This document shows positions 9,280 to 18,651 of a stretch of 64,000 nt of DNA, one piece after another; the stretch's first letter is position 1, and each line of letters begins with the position of its first letter. This DNA comes from an uncultured Lachnospiraceae bacterium. Its GTDB lineage: Bacteria; Bacillota; Clostridia; Lachnospirales; Lachnospiraceae. Location of the stretch: positions 62,001-126,000 of the forward strand of contig CAJUNP010000001.1 of NCBI GenBank assembly GCA_910587935.1. Reading direction: 5' to 3'. The notes beneath the pieces were generated by a model. It saw only the letters and a program-made list of their open reading frames with translations, was not told the DNA's origin and searched no databases. A program made the translations under genes and the position numbers.

Positions 9280-11160
9280 ATGTGTGGAATTTGCGGGTTT
9301 GTATCAAAAGAAAATATCAGTCTGGAACAGCTTAACGATATGAACGATACAATGTATCACAGAGGTCCGGACGATCACGGAGCCGAAATCTATAATCTTG
9401 GAACGGATTATTCCGTGGGAATGGCACAGCGGCGTCTTTCTATTTTGGATCTTTCGCCGTCGGGACACCAGCCGATGCATTCAAAAGACGGACGTATTAC
9501 CGTAGTATATAATGGCGAAATCTATAATTTCAGGGAATTGAAAGAACAGCTGAAGCATTATGAATTTATGTCAACCTGTGATACGGAAGTGATTATTGCG
9601 GCATATCTGGAATGGGGAATCGAATGTATTCAAAAGCTTAACGGAATGTTTGCGATTGCCATTTTTGACAGAAAATCCGAAGAGCTTTTTCTGGTGCGCG
9701 ACCGAATCGGGAAAAAACCTTTGTATTACTGGTATCAAAATCAGAATATCGTATTTGCGTCGGAACTGAAGCCGATTATGGCCTGTCCCGGTTTCGAGAA
9801 GAAAATCCGCCCGGATGTTCTGGGAAGATTCATTTACCATCAGTATATAAACGCGCCGGAGTCCGTGTTCGAGCAGGTTTATAAGCTGGAGCCGGGGAGC
9901 GTTCTTACATTCCGCCGGGGCGGCATCAAGATCAGGAAGTATTGGGATATTAAAGAAGTTTACGGAAGACAAAAGGCGCTTGGCGCGGCATCCTATGAAG
10001 AAGCAAAAGAAGAACTTAAAAAGATATTAAAAGCGGCGGTGGGAGAACGGATGATAGCGGATGTTCCCTTGGGAACCTTTTTAAGCGGAGGATATGACTC
10101 CTCTCTGGTTACCGCCATAGCGCAGGAAATTTCGCAGACGCCGGTAAAAACTTTTTCTATCGGCTTTCATGAAGAACGTTATAACGAGGCCGGATATGCG
10201 AAAGCCGTTGCAGAATATCTGGGTACGAATCATACGGAAATGTACATCGACGAAGCGCAGATGTTTGAACTGGTAGACAGTATTCCGCAGTACTATGACG
10301 AACCCTTTGCGGACAGTTCCCAGATTCCCAGCATGCTGGTGTCCGGGCTGGCCAGGAAAGAGGTAACGGTTGCGCTTTCCGGGGACGGAGGCGACGAATT
10401 TTTCTGTGGGTATAATATTTATACATTATTTGGACAGGCGCAGAAACTGGATAAGTTAGGCGGAGTATTATACGGCGTTTTAACCCTTCCGGGAATCCGC
10501 AGACTAAATCTTTTGGATAAACTGCCGTCTAAGGTAAAACTAATAGCGTCTAACCGGGATGAAGAGACTAAAACACAGTTCGGTCCTGAGTATTATTTTG
10601 AGTTGTCGTCTAAGATGCCCCGGTCCGAAGGACTTCCGATTTGCTATCCGGTGGAGAGCCGTTATCAGGAAAAAAACTGGCAGGAGCGGAGAATGTTGCT
10701 GGATATGGACACATATCTGCCGGGTGATATTTTGTGCAAGGTAGACAGGGCTTCCATGAAATATTCCCTGGAAACAAGGTGTCCCATACTGGATACGAGG
10801 GTAATGGAGTATGCGTACAGCCTTCCTCATGAATATAAGATCCGGGACGGATGTAAAAAGAGAATTCTGAAGGATATTGCATATGATTATGTTCCCAGAG
10901 AACTTTTAGACCGGCCCAAGACAGGCTTCGCGGCGCCCATCGACCGGTGGCTGAGAGGACCGCTTAAGGAACAGCTTCTGGATATCAGCAATACGGAATT
11001 TTTAAAACGGCAGGAGATTTTTAATACGGATGTCATACAGGCGCTGCTTTTACATTATCTTGAAACAGGCGACGGCGGGCCTGCAAGCGGCCGGAATTAT
11101 TCCAAGTTTGTCTGGTCCTATTTTGTGTTTCAAAAGTGGTATCAGCATTATATGAGGTAA
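9280..11160 (+). CDS. asnB: Asparagine synthase (glutamine-hydrolysing)-like amidotransferase
   Basis: A 626-residue class II glutamine amidotransferase. After Met1, Cys2 is the nucleophile (MCGICGF); the N-terminal nucleophile domain contains RGPDD and NGEIYNFREL. The C-terminal ATP pyrophosphatase domain has the loop LSGGYDSS at about 268-275. ATG 9280 is fixed by the need for Cys2; the longer frame from 9196 overlaps the preceding gene. AsnB-like proteins in surface-polysaccharide loci, such as WbpS of Pseudomonas O6, amidate uronic acids. With the UDP-GalNAcA-forming pair at 963-3256, that role is likely here. Simple asparagine synthesis remains possible. Confidence 0.92.
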   Translation: MCGICGFVSKENISLEQLNDMNDTMYHRGPDDHGAEIYNLGTDYSVGMAQRRLSILDLSPSGHQPMHSKDGRITVVYNGEIYNFRELKEQLKHYEFMSTCDTEVIIAAYLEWGIECIQKLNGMFAIAIFDRKSEELFLVRDRIGKKPLYYWYQNQNIVFASELKPIMACPGFEKKIRPDVLGRFIYHQYINAPESVFEQVYKLEPGSVLTFRRGGIKIRKYWDIKEVYGRQKALGAASYEEAKEELKKILKAAVGERMIADVPLGTFLSGGYDSSLVTAIAQEISQTPVKTFSIGFHEERYNEAGYAKAVAEYLGTNHTEMYIDEAQMFELVDSIPQYYDEPFADSSQIPSMLVSGLARKEVTVALSGDGGDEFFCGYNIYTLFGQAQKLDKLGGVLYGVLTLPGIRRLNLLDKLPSKVKLIASNRDEETKTQFGPEYYFELSSKMPRSEGLPICYPVESRYQEKNWQERRMLLDMDTYLPGDILCKVDRASMKYSLETRCPILDTRVMEYAYSLPHEYKIRDGCKKRILKDIAYDYVPRELLDRPKTGFAAPIDRWLRGPLKEQLLDISNTEFLKRQEIFNTDVIQALLLHYLETGDGGPASGRNYSKFVWSYFVFQKWYQHYMR

Positions 11161-11166
11161 TAAAGC

Positions 11167-12171
11167 ATGAAAAAACAGCAGCCCTTAGTCAGTATTATCG
11201 TACCGGTTTACCAGGTGGAAAAATATCTGCGGGAATGTGTTGAAAGTATTGAAAAGCAGACGCTTACGGACCGGGAAGTGATTTTGGTGGACGACGGTTC
11301 CGTGGATGCTTCGGGCGCTATTTGCGACAACCTTGCAAAGGAATACGCCGATATCCGGGTAATCCATAAAAAAAACGGCGGCCTGGCATCTGCGAGAAAT
11401 GCGGGTCTTGATATGGCGCAGGGTTCTTATGTGGGATTTGTGGACAGCGACGACTGCATTGCGCCGGACATGTATGAAAGCCTGTATTCGGCCATGACCG
11501 CAACGGAAAGCAGAATAGCCTGCTGCAGCTGGCGGCGTATGATTGATGAAGACGGGGAATGGAAGCTTCTTTTGCCTGAAAGCGGAAGCGGTCTGCCTGA
11601 GCGGATTTTAACGGCGAAAGAGGCGGTAAAGGAGCTTTTTCTGGGCAGGGGCACGACGTACTCCGCCTGTGATAAACTGTTTGAAAAGACGCTTTTTGAC
11701 CATATCAGATTTCCGGGAGAAAACCTTCCGTCGGAAGACATTCCCTGTATATATCATATTCTTTCGCATTGTGAAAAGACGGTTCATATCGGCGCGTCCA
11801 AATATTACTACAGAATTGTACGGGGAAGTATTTCCACGGATTGTTTCAAGCCGAAAAATATCAGTACGCTCCATTATATGGAACAGGTAATACAAGATGC
11901 CGGGAGCCGTTTCCCGGAGTTGGAAAAAGAAGCCCGGTTTGCGCTGATGCAGTGTGCGGGTTCCATGTATGCAAGGCTGTTGGAAAGCGCAGATGTCAGG
12001 AATTTAAAAAGTATTGAAAAGGAACTGAAAGATACGGTGCGTAAAAATTTGAAACACTGCTTTACAAATTCCTGCTTTTCAGGGAATGCAAGGCTGGTTT
12101 ATCTTATGATTGCATTGGGTATCTACCCCTGTTTTTATAAAATAAGGCGGAAACGGACAGAAAGAGACTGA
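11167..12171 (+). CDS. Glycosyltransferase family 2
   Basis: GT-A enzyme of 334 residues with the family start SIIVPVYQVEKYLRECVESI, the nucleotide-binding VDDGSVDASG and the metal-binding DSDD in GFVDSDDC. A C-terminal basic tail follows. It probably adds one sugar of the repeat unit at the membrane's inner face. It forms a tandem pair with the GT2 at 12180 and lies between the AsnB-like gene and the ABC flippase. The C-terminal half gives no specificity clue. Confidence 0.92.
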   Translation: MKKQQPLVSIIVPVYQVEKYLRECVESIEKQTLTDREVILVDDGSVDASGAICDNLAKEYADIRVIHKKNGGLASARNAGLDMAQGSYVGFVDSDDCIAPDMYESLYSAMTATESRIACCSWRRMIDEDGEWKLLLPESGSGLPERILTAKEAVKELFLGRGTTYSACDKLFEKTLFDHIRFPGENLPSEDIPCIYHILSHCEKTVHIGASKYYYRIVRGSISTDCFKPKNISTLHYMEQVIQDAGSRFPELEKEARFALMQCAGSMYARLLESADVRNLKSIEKELKDTVRKNLKHCFTNSCFSGNARLVYLMIALGIYPCFYKIRRKRTERD

Positions 12172-12179
12172 GATTGATT

Positions 12180-13196
12180 ATGAACGGACAGACTGCGTTA
12201 ATTACGGTTATGGTACCGGTGTATAATGTAGAAGCATATTTGGAAAAATGCATAGAATCCATCAGGAATCAAACGTATACGAGACTGGAAATATTACTGA
12301 TAGACGACGGTTCTACGGATTCCTGTCCCGCAATATGCGACGCCGCGGCAGGGAAAGATGCGCGGATACGCGTCGTTCATCAGAAAAATAAAGGGCGGAG
12401 CGGCGCCCGCAATACCGCTTTACAGGAAGCCACGGGAGAATATTTGTTATTTGTGGACGGAGACGACTGGATTGACAGGGATTGCGTGGAAATGCTTTAC
12501 AAAGAGGCGTCGGATTATAAAGCGCAGCTTGTGGTAGGCAGATACAGGGCCGTCTATGCGGACAGGCAGGAGGATCAAAGTACGGGAGAACGCCTGGTTT
12601 TAACCGGCGGGGAGCCGCTTGAATTTTACGTGCGGGGCCGAAACGACTATCAAAACGTTAATTCCGTTTGTGTAAAGCTATACGAAAAAGAACTGGTTTC
12701 CGATATCCGCTTTGAAGAAGGCAGGTATTATGAGGATATTCTGTTTGTAACGCAGGTATATGCGAAATGCAGGAAGTGTGTGTACCTTGACCGGGCGTTT
12801 TATAATTATAATATTGCAACGCCTTCCAGCATTACCTTTGCCGGTGTAAATGAGCTGACCTTCAGGGATGAGATTCCGGCTTTTTATGAAAAGGAGCGTT
12901 TTCTGGTTTCCATGGGAAGAGAGGACCTGGCTGAGGCTTACGCATTTTTCCGGTATGAAAGACTTCTGACCTATTACCGGGACTGCTTTCGGGCGGGCGG
13001 GAAGCAGGCTGAAGAGTATGCCCGCAGGATCAGAAAGCAGGTGCAAAATGACAGAAAGCAGGTTTATCTGTTATGCAGAAAGGGCGAGGGAAAGTTTCTT
13101 TCCAGAACAGGGCTTAAAATTTTCCTGCGAAGCGGCACGCTCTACAGGGCGTATTACGGGCTTTTGAAATGGATCGGCGAAAGGAAAAAAGGATAA
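12180..13196 (+). CDS. Glycosyltransferase family 2
   Basis: GT-A enzyme of 338 residues: ITVMVPVYNVEAYLEKCIESI at the N-terminus, IDDGSTDSCPAIC, then VDGDDWID as the metal-binding motif. ATG 12180 is preferred; a TTG two codons earlier is in frame. It is 8 bp after the previous GT2 and 2 bp before the flippase gene. The arrangement GT2-GT2-ABC flippase recurs in altered order around 34-38 kb. Donor and acceptor are unknown. Confidence 0.91.
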   Translation: MNGQTALITVMVPVYNVEAYLEKCIESIRNQTYTRLEILLIDDGSTDSCPAICDAAAGKDARIRVVHQKNKGRSGARNTALQEATGEYLLFVDGDDWIDRDCVEMLYKEASDYKAQLVVGRYRAVYADRQEDQSTGERLVLTGGEPLEFYVRGRNDYQNVNSVCVKLYEKELVSDIRFEEGRYYEDILFVTQVYAKCRKCVYLDRAFYNYNIATPSSITFAGVNELTFRDEIPAFYEKERFLVSMGREDLAEAYAFFRYERLLTYYRDCFRAGGKQAEEYARRIRKQVQNDRKQVYLLCRKGEGKFLSRTGLKIFLRSGTLYRAYYGLLKWIGERKKG

Positions 13197-13198
13197 TT

Positions 13199-14944
13199 AT
13201 GAGGATGATTCATAAACTGATGTTTTTTCTGAATAAAAAGCAGAGACGGGGCGTTATGGTTATGACGGTCCTGATTGTGATCGGCGCCGCGCTGGAGACG
13301 CTGGGGGTTTCCGCCATTATACCGATCGTACAGCTTTTTATGGAGGATGAAGCGGCCGTTTCTGAAAAGTTTTATGTCCGATGGATCATGGATTTGTTTC
13401 ATATTGAAGGGATTACCCATATTTTTGTACTCACTACCGGATTCATGATACTGATTTATATCATTAAAAATTTGTATTTATTATTTTTAACATATGTGCA
13501 GAACCGTTTTGTGAATACGAATAAAGCCCAGACTCAGGGAAGGATGCTGGCCTGGTATCTGAACCGCCCGTATGAATACTTTCTTGATGCGGATATTTCC
13601 GTGATTCACAGAAGTATTCGGAGTGATATTGATAATGTTTTTGCGATTCTTCTGGCCTGCATGCAGATTTTGACGGAACTGGTGGTGGCGGGAAGCATCT
13701 GCCTGTTTTTGCTGGTGACGGATTGGAAGATGACACTGTATCTGGTTGCGCTGCTTGGCGCCGTAACGTTAATTATTGCGAAGGGCCTTAAAAACAGCGT
13801 AGGACAGATGGGTAGAAAAAACCAGGATTATATAGGAGATCTTACCAAATGGGAATTACAGTGCATGTATGGAATCAAAGTAGTCAAAGTTATGAGGAAG
13901 GAAAAATATTTTGACGACGGACACAAAGCGACGCTTGCAGAGCAGTCCGGCCTCCTGACCCGGTACGCGGTTTTTAATACGATTCCCAAGCTGTTTCTGG
14001 AGACCGTCTGTATCGGAGGAATTTTGGGTTATCTGATTGTAAGCGTTTTGGCGGGGGCGGACATGACGGGCATGGTGACGTCTCTTTCCGCGTTTGCCAT
14101 TGCAGCGTTTCGGGTGCTTCCCAGTGCGAGCAGGATTAATACGTATCTTTCCAATCTTTCGTATTATCAGCCTTCCCTGGATTATATATATGATTTGATC
14201 CGGTCCGAAGGCGTAAAGGAAGCGGATATGATGCTGCCCGACGAATTTGGGGAGCCGGCACAGCCGATTTCCTTAAAGGATAAAATTGTTTTAAAAAATG
14301 TTACCTTTTTATATCCCGATACGGATAAAAAGATTCTGGATCATGCGCAGATGGAGATTCCGTTCGGGGCGACGGTGGGGATTAAGGGTCCTTCCGGGTC
14401 GGGGAAAACGACGCTGGTGGACGTGCTTTTAGGACTTCTTACGCTGCAGGAAGGACAGATTTTGTGCGACGGTGTGGACGTGCTTGCCAACAAGGCGTCC
14501 TGGCTGGCGCAGATCGGTTATATCTCGCAGACGGTATATATGCTGGACGATACGATCCGTGCCAATGTAGCCTTTGGAGTTCCGGCAGATAAAATCCGGG
14601 AAGAACGCGTCAGAGAAGTTCTGGCGGAGGCGCAGCTTCTGGAATTTGTGCAGCAGCTTCCGGGAGGGCTGGATACCGAAATCGGCGAGCAGGGTGTCCG
14701 CTTGTCCGGGGGACAAAGACAAAGAATCGGAATTGCAAGGGCTTTATATCATAATCCGGAACTTTTGGTTTTTGACGAGGCAACCTCCGCTCTGGACCAG
14801 GATACGGAAAGCGCAATTATGGCGGCGATCGACAGTTTTAAAGGGAAGAAAACCATGATTATCATTGCCCACCGTCTGCGCACGATTGAAAATTGTGACA
14901 GGATATACGAGGTGAAAGACGGAAAGATTTACAGAGAACGGTAG
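13199..14944 (+). CDS. ABC transporter, fused permease-ATPase, PglK-like glycan flippase
   Basis: A 581-residue half-transporter. An N-terminal six-helix membrane domain starts with LNKKQRRGVMVMTV and the ALETLGVSAIIP helix typical of PglK/WlaB flippases. The ATPase domain has Walker A GPSGSGKT at 397-404, signature LSGGQ at 502-506 and Walker B LLVFDE at 522-527. ATG 13199 has AAGG about seven bases upstream; the in-frame ATG at 13169 overlaps the GT2 gene. It likely flips a lipid-linked repeat unit across the membrane as a homodimer. It precedes the Wzy-like gene, so flipping and polymerisation genes are adjacent. A diverged paralogue is at 34046. Confidence 0.92.
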   Translation: MRMIHKLMFFLNKKQRRGVMVMTVLIVIGAALETLGVSAIIPIVQLFMEDEAAVSEKFYVRWIMDLFHIEGITHIFVLTTGFMILIYIIKNLYLLFLTYVQNRFVNTNKAQTQGRMLAWYLNRPYEYFLDADISVIHRSIRSDIDNVFAILLACMQILTELVVAGSICLFLLVTDWKMTLYLVALLGAVTLIIAKGLKNSVGQMGRKNQDYIGDLTKWELQCMYGIKVVKVMRKEKYFDDGHKATLAEQSGLLTRYAVFNTIPKLFLETVCIGGILGYLIVSVLAGADMTGMVTSLSAFAIAAFRVLPSASRINTYLSNLSYYQPSLDYIYDLIRSEGVKEADMMLPDEFGEPAQPISLKDKIVLKNVTFLYPDTDKKILDHAQMEIPFGATVGIKGPSGSGKTTLVDVLLGLLTLQEGQILCDGVDVLANKASWLAQIGYISQTVYMLDDTIRANVAFGVPADKIREERVREVLAEAQLLEFVQQLPGGLDTEIGEQGVRLSGGQRQRIGIARALYHNPELLVFDEATSALDQDTESAIMAAIDSFKGKKTMIIIAHRLRTIENCDRIYEVKDGKIYRER

Positions 14945-14963
14945 AAAGGGGAAACTGCAGGAT

Positions 14964-16088
14964 ATGGAACCGAAAGCATTTTTCAGTAAAAATAATATTG
15001 CGCAGGTGTTTTTCTTTCTGGCGTTTATGATTCTCCTGTTTGTAGATTATGTAAGCGCTACGTATGTGTCTTTATTTACGGCGGGGCGTATGATACAGAT
15101 AGCGCTGCTGCTTTTGTTCTGCAAGCTCGCGCTGACCTCCTACGGCTGGAAAGAGTGGATTGCGATAGCGCTGCTGCTGACGTTGGGACTGGTCAGTTAT
15201 CTGACGACGGACAGCTATACGGCGCTGGAATTTTTTCTTTTTGTAATTGCCGCCAAAGGAGTTAATAAACGAAAGGCGGTAAAGTTCTACCTGATTTTTG
15301 TGGGGGGAATTACGCTGGCTGCGCTGGCGGCTTCTCTGACCGGTGTGTTCGGCGAAGCATACCAGATTCTGAACTTCCGGGGGAATGGTGAGGAACTGCG
15401 CTATTGTTTCGGATATAATCACCCTAATTCCTGTCATATTGTGTATTTGCAGCTGACGCTTGCAGTAATCTGGCTGTATTATGAAAAGATGAAATGGTAT
15501 CATTTGATTCCTGCTTTGGTTTTAAACGGAATTTTGGCATTTTTTACGGATTCCCGCACCGGTTTGCTGCTGGGAACCGTGATGTTTATCTTCCTTGGGG
15601 CGATAAAGGTATGGAGGAAGCTGGAACAGTCCGCCGCGTTATACTGGCTGGATTTTATCGCTTTGGCGGGAAGTCTGGTTATGTCCGTTCTTGCCGTGAC
15701 GGTGGGTGTTAAAAATCCGCTTCTGCAGGCCTTTGACAAACTTTGGACCGGAAGGATACTTTATGCCGGAATCGAAGCGTCCAAATCCCGGGTAAGCCTT
15801 ATGTCGGATGTGGATCTGCAGATTTCCTGCGATATGGGATTCGTAAAATTGTTTTATAATTACGGCGTGGTAATATTCGTTATTTTTCTCGCAGCGGTCA
15901 TCTGGCAGCTTTATCTGAATAAAAAGAGTAAAGATGCGGCGGAGCTTCTTCTTCTTTTGACTGCGCTTATTTTTCTGTTTGGCGAGAAATTTTCTTCCGG
16001 GGAGTTTATTACCAGAAATATACTGGTAGTTTTTATGATTGGAATATGGCGTGTGCGTGACGGAAGAAAAAGAATTGCGGAGGGATAA
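14964..16088 (+). CDS. Wzy-like O-antigen/polysaccharide polymerase
   Basis: An integral membrane protein of 374 residues with about ten hydrophobic helices and a large extracytoplasmic loop between about 240 and 300 (LWTGRILYAGIEASKSR...). The loop GYNHPNSCHIVYLQ and FTDSRTGLLLG with a conserved Arg are typical of Wzy/O-antigen ligase-like proteins. It would join flipped repeat units outside the membrane. It lies directly between the flippase and the priming transferase, as in capsule loci. No second polymerase is obvious in the window. Family assignment rests on topology and these loops. Confidence 0.78.
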   Translation: MEPKAFFSKNNIAQVFFFLAFMILLFVDYVSATYVSLFTAGRMIQIALLLLFCKLALTSYGWKEWIAIALLLTLGLVSYLTTDSYTALEFFLFVIAAKGVNKRKAVKFYLIFVGGITLAALAASLTGVFGEAYQILNFRGNGEELRYCFGYNHPNSCHIVYLQLTLAVIWLYYEKMKWYHLIPALVLNGILAFFTDSRTGLLLGTVMFIFLGAIKVWRKLEQSAALYWLDFIALAGSLVMSVLAVTVGVKNPLLQAFDKLWTGRILYAGIEASKSRVSLMSDVDLQISCDMGFVKLFYNYGVVIFVIFLAAVIWQLYLNKKSKDAAELLLLLTALIFLFGEKFSSGEFITRNILVVFMIGIWRVRDGRKRIAEG

Positions 16089-16096
16089 AAAGAATT

Positions 16097-17518
16097 ATGA
16101 ATCAGGCGAATCAGAAGAACAGAATATTGGAGATTTACTGTCTGCTGGCAGCAGACCTGATTACAATTCTGATATCCTACCTGCTTGCCGTACTGCTGCG
16201 ATTCGGTACGCTTCAGGGGAGAATAGGAAGCGGTCTGCATACGAATACCTGCCTGGCTTTTATTTTGGTTGCAGTTGTATATAGTCTGGTGCTGGAATGG
16301 AATCATGGTTTTATAAAAAGAGGATATCTGGTGGAACTTGCAGCCGTGCTCAAGTATAATATTACAATGGTAATCATTGTATCGAGTTTTTTGTTTGTGA
16401 CCAGCCGCGCTTCTGATTTTTCGCGTCTGGTGTGGGGATATGTTTTTCTGATTAATACAGTCCTTACGTATGTCTTTCATCTTGCCTCAAAGCGGATTAT
16501 GATGAAATATTATCAAAGTGAATACAGCAAAATACGGGTGCTTGTCATGACGGATTCGGAACATCCGGGAGAGCTTATGGAAAAGTTTTCGGCAGGCCTT
16601 CCTTTTAATTATGAAGTGGCGGGCGCTGCAATATGGGGAGACGGAATGGGTGAACTGTCCAATGAAAAGCTTCCGGTGTTTCCTGTGGATGCAGCCTTGA
16701 TCGACAGGATACGGCAGATGCCTCTGGATGAGGTTTTTATTCAATTCGGCAGACATTCCGCCAATAAGCTGAAAGATTTAATTCACACGCTGGAATCCAT
16801 GGGACTGGTATGTCATTATAATATTGATATTCTGGAGGGAAGCTCTACGGAAAGCACGATTGGTAAATTAGGAGATTATACGGTGATTTCCTATTCCATA
16901 GCGCCCATCGATTATAGAAGAAGATTTATTAAACGCGCGATTGACATTGTGGGGGGAATTGCAGGTTTGTGCATTACCTTGTTGCTGACGCCTTTTATTG
17001 CTGCGGCAATTAAGTTTAGTTCCAAGGGTCCCGTTTTGTTTTCACAGATACGAATCGGCAAAAACGGAAGACGTTTTACTATTTATAAATTCCGGTCCAT
17101 GTATCTGGATGCGGAAGAACGGAAAAAAGAGCTTGCCGATCAGAATGAAATATCCGGCCTGATGTTTAAAATCAAAAATGATCCAAGAATTACGCCGGTA
17201 GGCCGTTTCTTAAGGAAAACCAGCCTGGACGAGCTGCCGCAGTTTTACAATGTCCTGCGGGGAGATATGAGTCTTGTGGGCACCAGACCCCCCACAGAGG
17301 ACGAATTTGAAAAATACAGTCCCTATTACAGAAGAAGGCTTTGTATGACTCCGGGGCTGACCGGATTATGGCAGGTCAGCGGCAGAAGCGATATCACGGA
17401 CTTTGACGAAGTCGTGAAGCTGGATCTGGAATATATTGACAACTGGTCGCTGACATTGGACATTAAGATACTGATTAAAACCCTATGGGTGGTATTTGCG
17501 GGAAAAGGATCGGATTAA
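16097..17518 (+). CDS. Polyprenyl glycosylphosphotransferase (priming sugar transferase)
   Basis: This 473-residue enzyme starts each repeat unit by moving a sugar-phosphate from a UDP-sugar to undecaprenyl phosphate. Four N-terminal helices (about 10-130) precede a CoA-binding-like fold, then helix 282-305 and the bacterial sugar transferase domain to the C-terminus. Diagnostic stretches are KFRSM (331-335), TSLDELPQFYNVL (375-387), GDMSLVGTRP (389-398) and PGLTGLWQVSGR (419-430). GGAGGG lies about 12 bases before the ATG. Length and layout match WbaP/CpsE-type exopolysaccharide initiators. Being the only priming enzyme seen, it probably serves the whole locus. Confidence 0.95.
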   Translation: MNQANQKNRILEIYCLLAADLITILISYLLAVLLRFGTLQGRIGSGLHTNTCLAFILVAVVYSLVLEWNHGFIKRGYLVELAAVLKYNITMVIIVSSFLFVTSRASDFSRLVWGYVFLINTVLTYVFHLASKRIMMKYYQSEYSKIRVLVMTDSEHPGELMEKFSAGLPFNYEVAGAAIWGDGMGELSNEKLPVFPVDAALIDRIRQMPLDEVFIQFGRHSANKLKDLIHTLESMGLVCHYNIDILEGSSTESTIGKLGDYTVISYSIAPIDYRRRFIKRAIDIVGGIAGLCITLLLTPFIAAAIKFSSKGPVLFSQIRIGKNGRRFTIYKFRSMYLDAEERKKELADQNEISGLMFKIKNDPRITPVGRFLRKTSLDELPQFYNVLRGDMSLVGTRPPTEDEFEKYSPYYRRRLCMTPGLTGLWQVSGRSDITDFDEVVKLDLEYIDNWSLTLDIKILIKTLWVVFAGKGSD

Positions 17519-17520
17519 CC

Positions 17521-18651
17521 ATGAAGATTGCAATGCTGGGGCATAAAAGAATTCCCTCCAGAGAGGGAGGCGTGGAAATCGTAGTGGAAGAGCTGGCGGC
17601 GGGAATGACCCGGCTGGGGCATGAGGTTACGGTATATAACCGAAAAGGGCGTCATGTCAGTACCGGAGAAAAGCATAAAGCTGCCCGTAAAACAAAATGT
17701 TACCGGGGAATCCGGATTATAACGGTACCGACCTTTGAGAAAAAAAGTCTCAATGCAGTCGTATACGCTTTTTTTGCATCGGTAAGAGCGCTGTTTGGAC
17801 ATTATGACGTAGTGCATTTTCACGCGGAAGGTCCCTGCTGCATGATGTGGCTGATGCGTTTATTCAGGATTCCCACAGTTGCGACGATTCACGGGCTGGA
17901 TTGGCAGAGGGCAAAATGGGGAGGCTTCGCCACTCGTTTTTTGTTGTTTGGGGAAAAAATGGCGGCTAAATATGCGGATCAGGTGATTGTCCTGTCTGAG
18001 AATGTAAAACAGTATTTTAAAGAAACTTATGACCGCGAAACCGTATGGATTCCCAACGGAATCAACCGCCCAAAGATCAGACGGGCAGAACTCATTTTCC
18101 GTAAATACGGTTTGGAAAAAGATACGTACCTGCTTTTTCTGGCAAGGCTCGTACCGGAAAAAGGCGTACATTATCTGCTGGATGCTTATGAAAAGCTGGA
18201 TACGGATAAAAAGCTGGTTATTGCAGGAGGCGGAAGTCACAGCGGCGCGTATATGGAAGAATTGGAGCGGCGCGCTAAAGGTAACCGGAATATTCTGATG
18301 ACCGGATTTGTAGAAGGACGGGAATTGGAAGAACTGTACAGTAATGCGTTTCTTTACATTTTGCCCAGCGATGTGGAGGGAATGCCGTTAAGCCTGTTAG
18401 AGGCTATGAGTTACGGGAATTGCTGTCTGGTAAGCGATATCCCTGAGAATGTGGATGTTGCAGGTGAAAACGGGGTATCCTTTAAAAGAGGAAACGCGGA
18501 AGATTTGCGCGAAAAGCTGCAAAGTCTTCTCTGCGATAAAGACAGGGTGGACAGGATCAAAAACGCGGTGGCGGACTATATCTGTGAAAAATACCGGTGG
18601 GACAACGTAGTGGAGGAAACTCTTGCGTTGTATAGGAAGGTTAAAAAATGA
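17521..18651 (+). CDS. Glycosyltransferase family 4
   Basis: GT-B enzyme of 376 residues, beginning KIAMLGHKRIPSREGGVEIVVEEL, the pattern of GT4 enzymes that often follow a priming transferase and may add the second sugar (inference from position). The donor domain has LARLVPEKGVHYLL, IAGGGSHSG and the E-x7-E stretch DVEGMPLSLLEAMSYG. ATG 17521 lies 2 bp after the priming-transferase stop; the longer frame from 17485 would overlap that gene. It overlaps the next gene by four bases (ATGA). Confidence 0.91.
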   Translation: MKIAMLGHKRIPSREGGVEIVVEELAAGMTRLGHEVTVYNRKGRHVSTGEKHKAARKTKCYRGIRIITVPTFEKKSLNAVVYAFFASVRALFGHYDVVHFHAEGPCCMMWLMRLFRIPTVATIHGLDWQRAKWGGFATRFLLFGEKMAAKYADQVIVLSENVKQYFKETYDRETVWIPNGINRPKIRRAELIFRKYGLEKDTYLLFLARLVPEKGVHYLLDAYEKLDTDKKLVIAGGGSHSGAYMEELERRAKGNRNILMTGFVEGRELEELYSNAFLYILPSDVEGMPLSLLEAMSYGNCCLVSDIPENVDVAGENGVSFKRGNAEDLREKLQSLLCDKDRVDRIKNAVADYICEKYRWDNVVEETLALYRKVKK

